64,000 bases of DNA from Anaerostipes hadrus ATCC 29173 = JCM 17467. Lineage in GTDB: Bacteria > Bacillota > Clostridia > Lachnospirales > Lachnospiraceae. Both the position numbers and the translations under genes were made by a program. Of this stretch, positions 8,009 to 16,909 are shown one piece after another. Location: assembly GCF_030296915.1 (NCBI RefSeq), contig NZ_AP028031.1, positions 1,855,501 to 1,919,500 of the forward strand, read 5' to 3'. Position 1 is the first letter of the stretch, and each line of letters begins with the position of its first letter. The notes beneath the pieces were generated by a model that was given only the letters and a program-made list of their open reading frames with translations, was not told the origin of the DNA and did not search any database.

Positions 8009-8047
8009 AAAAGACTCGATTTTCATAATTAAAAATCGAGTCTTTTT
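8009..8047. terminator. Bidirectional terminator between L25 and the converging gene
   Basis: Fifteen-base complementary arms (8009-8023 with 8031-8045) form a hairpin with A runs on one side and T runs on the other, so it can work on both strands. The right arm includes the last codons and stop of the minus-strand gene at 8029. Confidence 0.85.
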
Positions 8048-9057
8048 ATTTTGCCTTTTCTTTGATATCCTTTAAAAAATCCAGCATTTTTTCTCGGATG
8101 TTTTTCTCTGCATTCTGAGATCATCAACTGAATCTTAAATTTAAAATCTTCAGATTCCAAGATCGTAAATGGATGTTCTTCTGTTACACAAACCGATAAA
8201 TGTTCACTCTCATATTGTGGATAAGTTCCTGTAAATCCTTGTTCTTTCAGTTTTTTATCAACCTGTTCCCTGTATCGTTGAATCTTCTGATCGATTCTTT
8301 CTCCATAATTCCTTGCTGGATATGGATCAGAAGCATTGCAGACTTTCTCGCAGATCAATTCATATAAATCTTGTCTCTTTGGATCTTGCAGTTTCTTTGC
8401 AAGCGTCATCTCCATTCGTTTGGTTGGGTGCTTCTCATATTTATCGATCCATTTTAAATAATCTTTATCACCTGCCTGCATAGCAAGATTTCTCATACAT
8501 TCTAATCCTTCTTCGGTTTTGTCATACCATTCTTCTGGATCTTCATTGATTGGAAAATAGTAATAAAATGGTGCAAATTCGATCAGTGACATGATCTCCA
8601 TCTCTTGATCATTACACACTTCTTCCCCTAAAAAGCGATATTTCTCACGGATCGTTCCAATCATATAGACTAGCTGGCGCCACTGCTCAGCTCCATCTCT
8701 CCAGAAATGTCCGATCTCATGATACCGGTAACAGTTCGTATGTTCCATGATCGCATCAAACCACATCGTAAAGACACTTTCTTCTCCCTGATGAACAATT
8801 AACCCATAACGACCTTCTCGTTCTTCTAGTTGTGCCCACATCTCTCCTTCATAGTCTTTGTCATATTTTCCAGAGATACGAAGTCCATGGAAACTTAGAT
8901 AACACTCAATTGCATCGTTCATCATATATGGAACATATCCTGTTTGATTTCCATCTTTTTCTTCAACTTGAAGTTCAAACACCTGATATTCAAAAATCTG
9001 TGCAAGCAACTGTGTTGATCTTGATATTTCTTCTAAATTTGTTTCAAAATAGTTCAT
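8029..9057 (-). CDS. Protein of unknown function (342 residues)
   Basis: I do not recognise this family with certainty; it may be one of the Lachnospiraceae-specific DUFs such as DUF3878. The product is 342 residues, without signal peptide or membrane segment, and rich in Glu, Tyr, Trp and Arg. It contains an YRYHEIGHFWRDGAEQWRQL stretch; HEIGH only superficially resembles a zinc-protease HExxH, as the second His is one position early. It sits alone downstream of recQ on the same strand with a 31-bp gap, so it may be the second gene of a recQ transcript. The final five codons (KRLDF) and stop are encoded within the bidirectional terminator shared with L25. Confidence 0.6.
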   Translation of the reverse strand: MNYFETNLEEISRSTQLLAQIFEYQVFELQVEEKDGNQTGYVPYMMNDAIECYLSFHGLRISGKYDKDYEGEMWAQLEEREGRYGLIVHQGEESVFTMWFDAIMEHTNCYRYHEIGHFWRDGAEQWRQLVYMIGTIREKYRFLGEEVCNDQEMEIMSLIEFAPFYYYFPINEDPEEWYDKTEEGLECMRNLAMQAGDKDYLKWIDKYEKHPTKRMEMTLAKKLQDPKRQDLYELICEKVCNASDPYPARNYGERIDQKIQRYREQVDKKLKEQGFTGTYPQYESEHLSVCVTEEHPFTILESEDFKFKIQLMISECREKHPRKNAGFFKGYQRKGKIKRLDF

Positions 9058-9088
9058 ACGGAATTCCTTTTCCTATTATCTATGTATT

Positions 9089-10966
9089 TTATTTATATTT
9101 CTGAATTTCATTTAAAAAACGTTCGCCATATTTCTGAAGCTTATGTTCTCCGACTCCATTGACTTCTAACATTTCCTCATCATTAGAAGGTTTCATCGTA
9201 CTCATATGTACCAGTGTCTTATCGGAAAAGACCATATATGGCGGGATTTTCTGTTCGGATGCGATCATTCTTCGAAGTACACGTAATGCTTCGAACAATT
9301 CTGTATCTTCCTCAGCAAGTGCTGCCACAGCCCCTGCTTTCTTACGTTTCTTCGTCTGAATCTTTCGTTCTTCTTTCTCTTTTTCGACTTCTTTTGGAAT
9401 CTTGATCTCAAAATTCCAGTTATCATCAATCTTAGTGATATCTGCAACGCTTAAAACCGGATATTCATCAGCTGTCATTTCCAGATATCCATAGACTAAC
9501 ATTTCATTGATGATCTGTCGTATCCTTGCAATGCTTTCTGATGCCAATGCTCCATATTGTGAATTCTCATCTAAATGACGGCTTAATACTTTCTGGCTCT
9601 TTGAACCTTTTAAAATATCCACGATCGTGGATAGTCCGAAATCTCGATAACAATCTCTAATACATTGGATGATAGCTTTCGCTTCCATTGTTGCATCAAC
9701 CGTTTCAAACTCGGTCAGACAGTTTAAGCAGTTTCCACAGTATCCGCTTGTCTGTTCTCCAAAATAATTTAAAATATAATGACGTAAACATTCCTTCGTA
9801 TAGCAGTAAAATGTCATCTGACGAAGTCTTTCCCAGTCTCTTTCCATCACGATCTGCTTTGTGATCGCATCTAATTCCTCATTCTCCTCTCCATTTTCGA
9901 TCAGAAAACGATTGGTTCGGTTATCAATCGGCGCATAATATAAGATACATTCCGCAGGTTCTCCATCACGTCCTGCTCTTCCTGCTTCCTGATAATAACT
10001 TTCCATGTTCTTCGGCATATTATAATGAACAACAAAACGGACATCCGGCTTGTCGATTCCCATTCCAAAGGCATTTGTCGCTACCATGATCTGCTTTCTG
10101 TCATAGATAAAATCTTCCTGATTTTCCTTTCGTTCTTCATCCGATAATCCTGCATGGTATCTTGTCACGGAGAATCCATCTTCTCTTAACTGATAGCAGA
10201 CTTCCTCAACATTTTTCCTAGATAAACAGTAAATGATCCCACTGCTTCCTGGCATCTTTTCTTCTTTTTCTTTTAAATAACTTAGTAATTCTCTATACTT
10301 ATCCCTTGGACGTTTTACTGCATAGTAAAGATTCTCCCGGTCAAACCCTGTCGTTAATACAAATGGATCTCTCAGGTTCAAAATATCCATAATATCATCC
10401 CTGACTTCTGCTGTCGCTGTTGCTGTATATGCAGTCAGTACAGGACGATACGGAAGTTTCTTTAAAAATTCCAGAATTTTTAGATAACTTGGTCTGAAAT
10501 CCTGCCCCCACTGAGACACACAATGTGCCTCATCAACTGCCAACATTGATATCTTCACTCCACTATTTAGCGCAAAATTGATAAAACCTTCTGTTTCCAA
10601 GCGTTCTGGTGCCACATAGATAATCTTGTATCTTCCTTGCATCGCATATTTTAATGCGGTATGATACTGTCCCTGTGTCAGAGAACTATTTAAAAATGCC
10701 GCATGAATTCCGGCTTGATTCAGTGTCCCAACCTGATCTTTCATCAGCGAGATCAGTGGAGAGATCACAAGTGTAATTCCATCCATCATCAATGCTGGAA
10801 TCTGAAAACAAAGAGACTTTCCTGCTCCTGTCGGCATGATCCCTAAGACATCCTGCCCATTTAATGCTGCCTCGATCAATTGTTCCTGACCTTGGCGGAA
10901 TTCATCGTATCCAAAGTATTGTTTTAATAGTTTCTTCGCTTCTTGTATCTTACTCAAATCTATCAC
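9089..10966 (-). CDS. recQ: ATP-dependent DNA helicase RecQ
   Basis: RecQ is a 3'-5' superfamily 2 DNA helicase used in recombination and repair of stalled forks. Walker A (GIMPTGAGKS) lies at residues 42-51 and the DEAH box in VDEAHCVSQWGQDFRPSY near residue 145. The motif VI region QEAGRAGRDG lies near residue 325. The zinc-binding RQC domain shows its cysteines in CYTKECLRHYILNYF and GYCGNCLNC. A C-terminal HRDC domain ends the protein (EEMLEVNGVGEHKLQKYG). The length, 625 residues, is close to full-length RecQ. It lies downstream of the CHR transporter pair but separated by about 85 bp. Confidence 0.95.
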   Translation of the reverse strand: MIDLSKIQEAKKLLKQYFGYDEFRQGQEQLIEAALNGQDVLGIMPTGAGKSLCFQIPALMMDGITLVISPLISLMKDQVGTLNQAGIHAAFLNSSLTQGQYHTALKYAMQGRYKIIYVAPERLETEGFINFALNSGVKISMLAVDEAHCVSQWGQDFRPSYLKILEFLKKLPYRPVLTAYTATATAEVRDDIMDILNLRDPFVLTTGFDRENLYYAVKRPRDKYRELLSYLKEKEEKMPGSSGIIYCLSRKNVEEVCYQLREDGFSVTRYHAGLSDEERKENQEDFIYDRKQIMVATNAFGMGIDKPDVRFVVHYNMPKNMESYYQEAGRAGRDGEPAECILYYAPIDNRTNRFLIENGEENEELDAITKQIVMERDWERLRQMTFYCYTKECLRHYILNYFGEQTSGYCGNCLNCLTEFETVDATMEAKAIIQCIRDCYRDFGLSTIVDILKGSKSQKVLSRHLDENSQYGALASESIARIRQIINEMLVYGYLEMTADEYPVLSVADITKIDDNWNFEIKIPKEVEKEKEERKIQTKKRKKAGAVAALAEEDTELFEALRVLRRMIASEQKIPPYMVFSDKTLVHMSTMKPSNDEEMLEVNGVGEHKLQKYGERFLNEIQKYK

Positions 10967-11051
10967 TTCCTATTGTTTTATTTATACTTTTACCACGCTC
11001 ATCGTTTATATTCCCATTTTTTTATTTCATAGGGGATTTCATCGAAATTTC

Positions 11052-11612
11052 CTATAAAATGAAAAAGCTTCCAATCACATTTAGCACACCCGCAAACAGC
11101 ATGACAATGATCGGATCTTTTTTCTTTCTCAATAAAAGGTACATACAAATGATAAAAATACCACCCTGTATCCAGTTGATCTGTTGAAGATCTATATGAC
11201 TTTCCTGAAAAAATGCCTGTGTAAGGATCGTGATTCCAGAAGTTAAGATCAGTGCGATCACCGCAGGGCGTAAAGTATTTAACACCATTTGTAGTCCTTC
11301 CATATGACGATATTTTACATAAAAATAAGCAATCACTGTAACGATCACACACGCCGGGAATACGCATCCCATCGTTGCACATAATGCTCCTTGCCATCCA
11401 ACTACCCTTATACCAACAAAAGTCGCCGCATTAATTGCGATTGGTCCCGGTGTCATCTGTGAAATCGTCACGAGATCTCCAAATTCAGACACAGACAGCC
11501 AATGATATGCATCTACCACCTGCTGCTGTATCATTGGCATTGCTGCATATCCACCTCCGAAACTAAATGCTCCGATCTTTAAGAAGCTTAAAAATAATTG
11601 CAAATAGATCAT
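11052..11612 (-). CDS. Chromate (CHR) transporter family protein, short form, second half
   Basis: This is one of two half-size CHR-family membrane proteins that act as a pair. The hallmark GAFSFGGGYAAMPMIQ motif near residue 15 and TPGPIAINAATFVG are present, followed by four to five hydrophobic helices. The ATG at 11612 overlaps the upstream gene's stop in an ATGA arrangement, so the two are translationally coupled; I prefer it to the longer frame that starts within the upstream gene. The family exports chromate in proteobacteria, but in anaerobic gut Firmicutes the natural anion is not known, so the substrate remains open. Confidence 0.85.
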   Translation of the reverse strand: MIYLQLFLSFLKIGAFSFGGGYAAMPMIQQQVVDAYHWLSVSEFGDLVTISQMTPGPIAINAATFVGIRVVGWQGALCATMGCVFPACVIVTVIAYFYVKYRHMEGLQMVLNTLRPAVIALILTSGITILTQAFFQESHIDLQQINWIQGGIFIICMYLLLRKKKDPIIVMLFAGVLNVIGSFFIL

Positions 11613-12196
11613 TTTCTGCCTCCTGTCTTCTTTCTTGAAATACCATATTGTACGATTCCAACTCCAATACATGCAAGAATAATGTAGATCACACTAATAT
11701 CAAAGACAAAACTTGCCATAAATGCCACAACCATAATGATCGCAAGTTCTATTCTGTTTTCCTTCTTACTTTGCCCTTTTGCCATCTCGTACACAACACT
11801 GATGATCACCGCGCCAACACCCGTCTGCATACCAGAAAGCATCGCTGCAACAATCCTGTTATCCCGAAATATTTCATAAAAAACAGAGACTACAGATATA
11901 ATCAAAAATGGCGGTAGAACAGCTCCGAATACACTTACGATCACACCACTGATACCTGCTAATTTATAGCCAACAACGATTGCTCCATTCACTGCGATTG
12001 CTCCTGGGGCTGATTGTGCGATTGCCACCAGATCAAGCATCTCGTCTTCTTCGATCCAATGATATTCATTCACAAACTTCTTCTTCATCAAAGATACGAT
12101 CATATAGCCGCCACCAAAGGTAAATGCACTTAAATAAAAAGTTTCTATAAACAACCTCAATAATTTTTTCTTTTTTTTCATTCCTTTTTCTTCCAT
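11609..12196 (-). CDS. Chromate (CHR) transporter family protein, short form, first half
   Basis: This is the partner of the downstream half-size CHR protein. It shows the same family pattern: AFTFGGGYMIVSLMKKKFV near residue 25, APGAIAVNGAIVVG near residue 65, then hydrophobic helices and a basic C-terminus (SRKKTGGRK). The start at 12196 follows GGAGATGTCAT. Short CHR proteins work as heterodimers encoded by adjacent genes, exactly as arranged here. It follows the ABC exporter pair by 29 bp on the same strand and may share its transcript. Confidence 0.85.
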   Translation of the reverse strand: MEEKGMKKKKKLLRLFIETFYLSAFTFGGGYMIVSLMKKKFVNEYHWIEEDEMLDLVAIAQSAPGAIAVNGAIVVGYKLAGISGVIVSVFGAVLPPFLIISVVSVFYEIFRDNRIVAAMLSGMQTGVGAVIISVVYEMAKGQSKKENRIELAIIMVVAFMASFVFDISVIYIILACIGVGIVQYGISRKKTGGRK

Positions 12197-12225
12197 ATGA
12201 CATCTCCAGTCAAAAATCTTACCAT

Positions 12226-13974
12226 TTATACTGGTGCAAACTGGCTGTTATATAATCTGGCATACGCACCATTTTTCGCTAAAAGTTCTTCATGTGTTCC
12301 CTGCTCCAAAATATGTCCATTTTCCATAACAAGTATCACATCCGCATTCTGAATCGTTGAAAGTCGGTGGGCTACGATAAAACTTGTTCTTCCTTTCATC
12401 ATCGTTTCAAATGCTTTCTGAATTCGGATCTCTGTCATCGTATCAATTGATGATGTCGCTTCATCTAAGATCAGCATTGGAGGAAGACTTAACATGATTC
12501 TTGCAATACAAAGGAGCTGTTTCTGTCCTTGAGAGAGATTTCCGCCACCTTCTGTAATGATCGTATCATAACCATCTGGCATTCGCTCGATAAATCCATG
12601 TGCATTGGCTTCTTTTGCTGCCATGATCATCTCTTCCTCAGTTGCATCTGGTTTTCCATAGCAGATATTTTCACGAATCGTTCCTGCTTTTAACCATGTC
12701 TCCTGAAGTACCATTCCATAACTAGATCGTAAACTTTCTCTTGTGACATCCCGGATATCATTTCCTTCCACCTTGATCATTCCTACATTCACATCATAAA
12801 AACGCATTAACAGATTGATCAACGTTGTTTTCCCACATCCTGTCGGTCCAACGATTGCAATCCGCTGTCCTGGTTCCACTTTCAGATTAAAATCCTGGAT
12901 CAAAGGTACTTCTTTCACATAAGAAAAGTCCACATGCTCTAATTCTACATTTCCTTTCACATCCTGTAACTCCTTCGCATCTTTGGCATCAGGAATCATC
13001 GGCTCCTCATCTAATAATTCAAAAACTCTTGCCGCAGACGCTAAAGAATTCTGAAATTCTGTGATAACCCCTGTGATCTCATTAAACGGCTTTGTATACT
13101 GGTTTGTATAACTTAAAAAACTTGATAACTGCCCAACACTGATACTTCCGCGAATAACACTCATACATCCTGCGATCGCAACCCCTGCATAGATTCCTGA
13201 ATACATAAATCTGGTTGCCGGATTTGTGATAGATGAGAAAAATGTCGCTCTTAAGGAGTAATATGCAAGATCATCATTGATCTGATCAAACTCTTCCTGT
13301 GCTTTTTCTCCATGATCAAACACTTTGACTACTTTAATATTTCCAAGCATTTCATTGACAAATCCTGTCATATTTCCTCTAGTCTGTGATTGTTTCCGGA
13401 ACATATTAAAACTTCGCTTTGAGATAAAACTTGCGATAAAAAACGAAAACGGACTTAAAATAACAACGACCAATGTGATCCATGGATTGATTCCTAACAT
13501 AAAACAAATGGTTCCAATGATCGTGATCACACCAGTAAATAACTGTGTAAATCCAAGCAGCAATCCATCCGTAAACTGATCAATATCCGTTACGATCCGG
13601 CTGATCAAGTCTCCTGAGGAGTGTGCATCTACATAAGATAATGGCAGTTTCTGCAAATGCTCAAATGCCTGAATCCTTAAATCTTTTCCAATCTTATATG
13701 TAATCTGGTTATTGACATGATTCATCAGCCACTGCGCTGCCGCCGTCAATACGATACAGATCACGATCGTTTTTATAATACTTATCAATCTTGCAAAATC
13801 AACATTTCCTTTTGATATAATGCAATCCACACCTTGTCCTGTCAGAATCGGAACATAAAGTGTCAGTGCCACACTGATCACCGCCAACACTAAAGACGCA
13901 AAAATCAAAAATCGATAAGGCTTCATATATTCCATGATCCTTTGTAATGTCTTTTGTTTTTTGTCTTTCTTCAT
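12226..13974 (-). CDS. ABC exporter half-transporter (heterodimer subunit with intact catalytic Glu)
   Basis: This 582-residue protein has an N-terminal six-helix exporter domain (residues about 15-310) fused to a nucleotide-binding domain. Walker A is GPTGCGKTT near residue 375, the signature is LSQGQ, and Walker B ends MLILDEATSS with the catalytic Glu present. It starts 4 bp after the upstream half-transporter, with the GGAGG site inside that gene. Such pairs form heterodimeric exporters of the BmrC/BmrD or EfrA/EfrB type that export drugs, peptides or lipids. Substrate cannot be deduced. Confidence 0.92.
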   Translation of the reverse strand: MKKDKKQKTLQRIMEYMKPYRFLIFASLVLAVISVALTLYVPILTGQGVDCIISKGNVDFARLISIIKTIVICIVLTAAAQWLMNHVNNQITYKIGKDLRIQAFEHLQKLPLSYVDAHSSGDLISRIVTDIDQFTDGLLLGFTQLFTGVITIIGTICFMLGINPWITLVVVILSPFSFFIASFISKRSFNMFRKQSQTRGNMTGFVNEMLGNIKVVKVFDHGEKAQEEFDQINDDLAYYSLRATFFSSITNPATRFMYSGIYAGVAIAGCMSVIRGSISVGQLSSFLSYTNQYTKPFNEITGVITEFQNSLASAARVFELLDEEPMIPDAKDAKELQDVKGNVELEHVDFSYVKEVPLIQDFNLKVEPGQRIAIVGPTGCGKTTLINLLMRFYDVNVGMIKVEGNDIRDVTRESLRSSYGMVLQETWLKAGTIRENICYGKPDATEEEMIMAAKEANAHGFIERMPDGYDTIITEGGGNLSQGQKQLLCIARIMLSLPPMLILDEATSSIDTMTEIRIQKAFETMMKGRTSFIVAHRLSTIQNADVILVMENGHILEQGTHEELLAKNGAYARLYNSQFAPV

Positions 13975-13978
13975 GATC

Positions 13979-15706
13979 TTATGCCTCCTCTCCTGCCATC
14001 TGTGATGCGCAGATTTCTTTATATACCTGATTCTCTTTTAATAGCTGTAGATGAGTCCCGATTCCTGCAATCTTTCCATCATCCAACACTAAGATATGGT
14101 CAGCATTACGAATCGTTGATACTCTCTGGGATACAAGAAATACTGTCATATTATCTGTATTTTCTTTGATCGCTTTTCGAAGTCTTGCATCTGTTGCAAA
14201 GTCAAGTGCGGATGCACTATCGTCAAGAATTAAGATCTCAGGTTTACGTACTAATGCTCTTGCGATCGTTAGTCTCTGTTTTTGTCCGCCAGATAAGTTT
14301 CCTCCATTTTGTTCAATTCTAAAGTCTAATCCCTGTTCCTTCTGATCAACAAATTCTCTTGCCTGTGCGATATCCAATGCCTGATAGATTTCTTCATCTA
14401 TGGCATCTTCTTTACCCCATTTCATATTATCTCTTAGGCTTCCTTCAAACAAAGATGCTTTCTGCGGAACAAATCCGATCTTTCCTCGGATAAATTCTGG
14501 TTTTAATTCTTTCTCATCAACTCCACGGTATAGAATTCTTCCTGATGTCACATCATATAATCTTGCGATCAAAGATACAAAAGTACTCTTTCCTGACCCT
14601 GTACCTCCGATCACCCCGATCGTTTCGCCTTCTTTCACCGCAAAATCAAATGGATGGATCGTCTCTTTTCTTGCACCATGATAGACAAACGATGTATCTT
14701 TAAACTCAAGAATAGGTGTATCTTTCTTCTCTTCTATATCTGTTTTTCCAGTTTCCTTCATGGATGGCTCTAATGCAAAAATCTGATCCACACGGTCAAG
14801 ACTTGCAAACGCTCTAGATAAGATGATCAAAAGATTCGCAAGTTTTACAAGTTCTACAAGGATCTGTGACATATAATTGATCAGGGCAATGATCTGTCCT
14901 TGTGTTAAATAACCCAGATCAACCTGTTTTCCACCAGACCATAGGATTGCAATGATCCCCAAATTAATGATCATGTAAGTCAGAGGATTTAGTAACGCTG
15001 AAATCTTTCCAACATGGATCTGTTTGTTATAAAGCTGTCCACTTTGTACTCTGAAATTCTCTTCTTCGCTTCTTTGTCTGTTAAACGCACGGATCACACG
15101 AATTCCAAGGAGATTTTCCCTTGTGCTTTTTAATACTTCATCGACCTTTTTTTGTACTTTCTTATACATTGGCATCGTGATCCATAAGATCAGTCCGACA
15201 ACTACTGCCAATGCTGTGATCGTAAATACAAAGGAAACTGCTGCCTTATGATCCACCGTAAATGCCATGAACATCGCACCAAATACAACAAATGGTGACC
15301 TTAAAAACAAACGCAGGAACATGTTAACTCCATTTTGCACCTGATTGATATCATTACTCATACGATTAATCAGCGTTGATGTCCCAACCTGATCGATCTC
15401 CTGATAAGAAAATTGATTCATATGTGCAAACAAATCACTTCTCATCGACTTTCCTGTATACACAGCCGATCTTGCCGCAAAATACTGTGCTGTGATAGAA
15501 AATGAAAATCCAATGATTCCAAGTAAGATCAATAATCCTCCCATCTTCCACAAATATCCAATATCGTGATGTCCGATTCCTACATCGATCATTCTGGCAA
15601 CGACCAATGGTACAAATAGTTCAAAACTAGCTTCCAGCATCTTAAATAATGGTGCAAGGATCGTAACACAAAGATGCTCCTTTAAATATCCTAGTAACCG
15701 TTTCAT
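13979..15706 (-). CDS. ABC exporter half-transporter (heterodimer subunit with Asp in place of catalytic Glu)
   Basis: This 575-residue exporter subunit has a six-helix membrane domain and a nucleotide-binding domain with Walker A GGTGSGKST and signature LSGGQKQR. Its Walker B reads LILDDSASALD, so the usual catalytic Glu is Asp. That substitution is characteristic of the degenerate ATP site in heterodimeric exporters, and it complements the intact site of the next gene. A TTCAAA-N17-TATACT promoter lies upstream. It is the first gene of the pair. Confidence 0.92.
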   Translation of the reverse strand: MKRLLGYLKEHLCVTILAPLFKMLEASFELFVPLVVARMIDVGIGHHDIGYLWKMGGLLILLGIIGFSFSITAQYFAARSAVYTGKSMRSDLFAHMNQFSYQEIDQVGTSTLINRMSNDINQVQNGVNMFLRLFLRSPFVVFGAMFMAFTVDHKAAVSFVFTITALAVVVGLILWITMPMYKKVQKKVDEVLKSTRENLLGIRVIRAFNRQRSEEENFRVQSGQLYNKQIHVGKISALLNPLTYMIINLGIIAILWSGGKQVDLGYLTQGQIIALINYMSQILVELVKLANLLIILSRAFASLDRVDQIFALEPSMKETGKTDIEEKKDTPILEFKDTSFVYHGARKETIHPFDFAVKEGETIGVIGGTGSGKSTFVSLIARLYDVTSGRILYRGVDEKELKPEFIRGKIGFVPQKASLFEGSLRDNMKWGKEDAIDEEIYQALDIAQAREFVDQKEQGLDFRIEQNGGNLSGGQKQRLTIARALVRKPEILILDDSASALDFATDARLRKAIKENTDNMTVFLVSQRVSTIRNADHILVLDDGKIAGIGTHLQLLKENQVYKEICASQMAGEEA

Positions 15707-15743
15707 CGATTCGTACTCCTTCTTTTATCTTACTATTTTCTTT

Positions 15744-15772
15744 AGTATACACCATTTTATTTTTTATTTGAA
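15744..15772 (-). promoter_or_regulatory. Sigma-A promoter of the ABC exporter pair
   Basis: On the minus strand a -35 TTCAAA (15767-15772) and -10 TATACT (15744-15749) are separated by 17 bp, 38 bp before the exporter ATG. Confidence 0.65.
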
Positions 15773-15798
15773 CATAGTACCAGATATTTTACGAAAAC

Positions 15799-15842
15799 AA
15801 AAAAGTACCGCTTAGAGCCAGGTAACATGCTCTAAACGGTAC
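15799..15842 (-). terminator. Rho-independent terminator of the gal operon
   Basis: Arms 15805-15818 and 15829-15842 pair over 14 bp with one G-U. Six T follow on the minus strand (15804-15799), just after the galE stop. Confidence 0.85.
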
Positions 15843-15868
15843 GGGGATGATTTATGGTTCAAAAAGAG

Positions 15869-16879
15869 TTATTTGTCTTCCTTTTGAACAGAACAATATC
15901 CTTGTGGGTGGCTGCTGTGCCATTTCCATGCGGATGCAATGATTTCTTCAAGATCTGCATGTTCTGGCTTCCAGCCAAGGATATTCTTCGCTTTTTCACT
16001 GGAAGCGATCAAGACAGCCGGATCTCCAGCTCTTCTTCCTTCTTCCACAGCCTTGATCGGCTTTCCTGTCACTTTTCTGGCTGTTTCGATGACTTCTTTT
16101 ACAGTAAATCCAACACCATTTCCAAGATTGAAGATGTTGCTTTCATTACCTTCCATTAAGTATTTCACTGCCAGAATATGTGCTTGTGCAAGATCTGTTA
16201 CATGAATATAGTCTCTTACACAAGTTCCATCTTTTGTATCATAATCAGTTCCAAAGATACTGATTGCTTCTCTTTTGCCATTTGGCACCTGTAAGATCAA
16301 TGGGATCAAATGTGTTTCTGGATTATGATCTTCTCCGATCTGTCCACTTACATGTGCTCCGCAGGCGTTAAAGTATCTTAAAGATACATAACGAAGTCCG
16401 TGAGCGCGTCCAACCCATTTAAACATTTTTTCCATGGAAAGCTTTGTCTCTCCATAAGTGTTGGTAGGTTCTGTACGGTCTGTCTCTACGATCGGTACCT
16501 TTTCTGGTTCTCCATAAGTTGCTGCTGTTGAGGAAAATACGATCTTATCGATACCATGTTCTACCAAAGACTGTACCATTGTTTTTGTTCCACAAAGGTT
16601 GTTATCGTAATATTTTAATGGGTCAACCATGCTTTCTCCGACTAAGGAGTTTGCCGCAAAATGAATGACTGCATCAATATCTTTTTCCTGATCTAGTACA
16701 CTGTCTACAAAGTCTTTATCTCTTAAATCTCCTTTATAAAACTTCGCCTGTGGATGAACTGCCTCGATATGTCCTGTTTCCAGATTATCGATGATCACGA
16801 CTTCTTCTCCAGCATCGATCAGTTCGTATACTGTATGAGAACCTATGTATCCAGCTCCGCCTAATACTAATATTTTCAT
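15869..16879 (-). CDS. galE: UDP-glucose 4-epimerase
   Basis: GalE interconverts UDP-galactose and UDP-glucose using tightly bound NAD. It is a short-chain dehydrogenase-type protein. The N-terminal nucleotide-binding motif GGAGYIGSH (residues 7-15), the DNLETGH segment and the catalytic pair YGETK near residue 143 are all seen, as is FSSTAATYGEP before it. At 336 residues it is full length. It is the last gene of the permease-galK-galM-galT-galE operon, 30 bp after galT, and is followed by a strong terminator. Confidence 0.96.
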   Translation of the reverse strand: MKILVLGGAGYIGSHTVYELIDAGEEVVIIDNLETGHIEAVHPQAKFYKGDLRDKDFVDSVLDQEKDIDAVIHFAANSLVGESMVDPLKYYDNNLCGTKTMVQSLVEHGIDKIVFSSTAATYGEPEKVPIVETDRTEPTNTYGETKLSMEKMFKWVGRAHGLRYVSLRYFNACGAHVSGQIGEDHNPETHLIPLILQVPNGKREAISIFGTDYDTKDGTCVRDYIHVTDLAQAHILAVKYLMEGNESNIFNLGNGVGFTVKEVIETARKVTGKPIKAVEEGRRAGDPAVLIASSEKAKNILGWKPEHADLEEIIASAWKWHSSHPQGYCSVQKEDK

Positions 16880-16909
16880 TGTCTTGCTTTCCTTTCTATG
16901 ACCTTGTCA

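Noticed and set aside
8701..8760. HEIGH in the 342-residue unknown protein as a zinc-protease motif
   Set aside because: The His spacing does not match HExxH and no other metalloprotease feature is seen.
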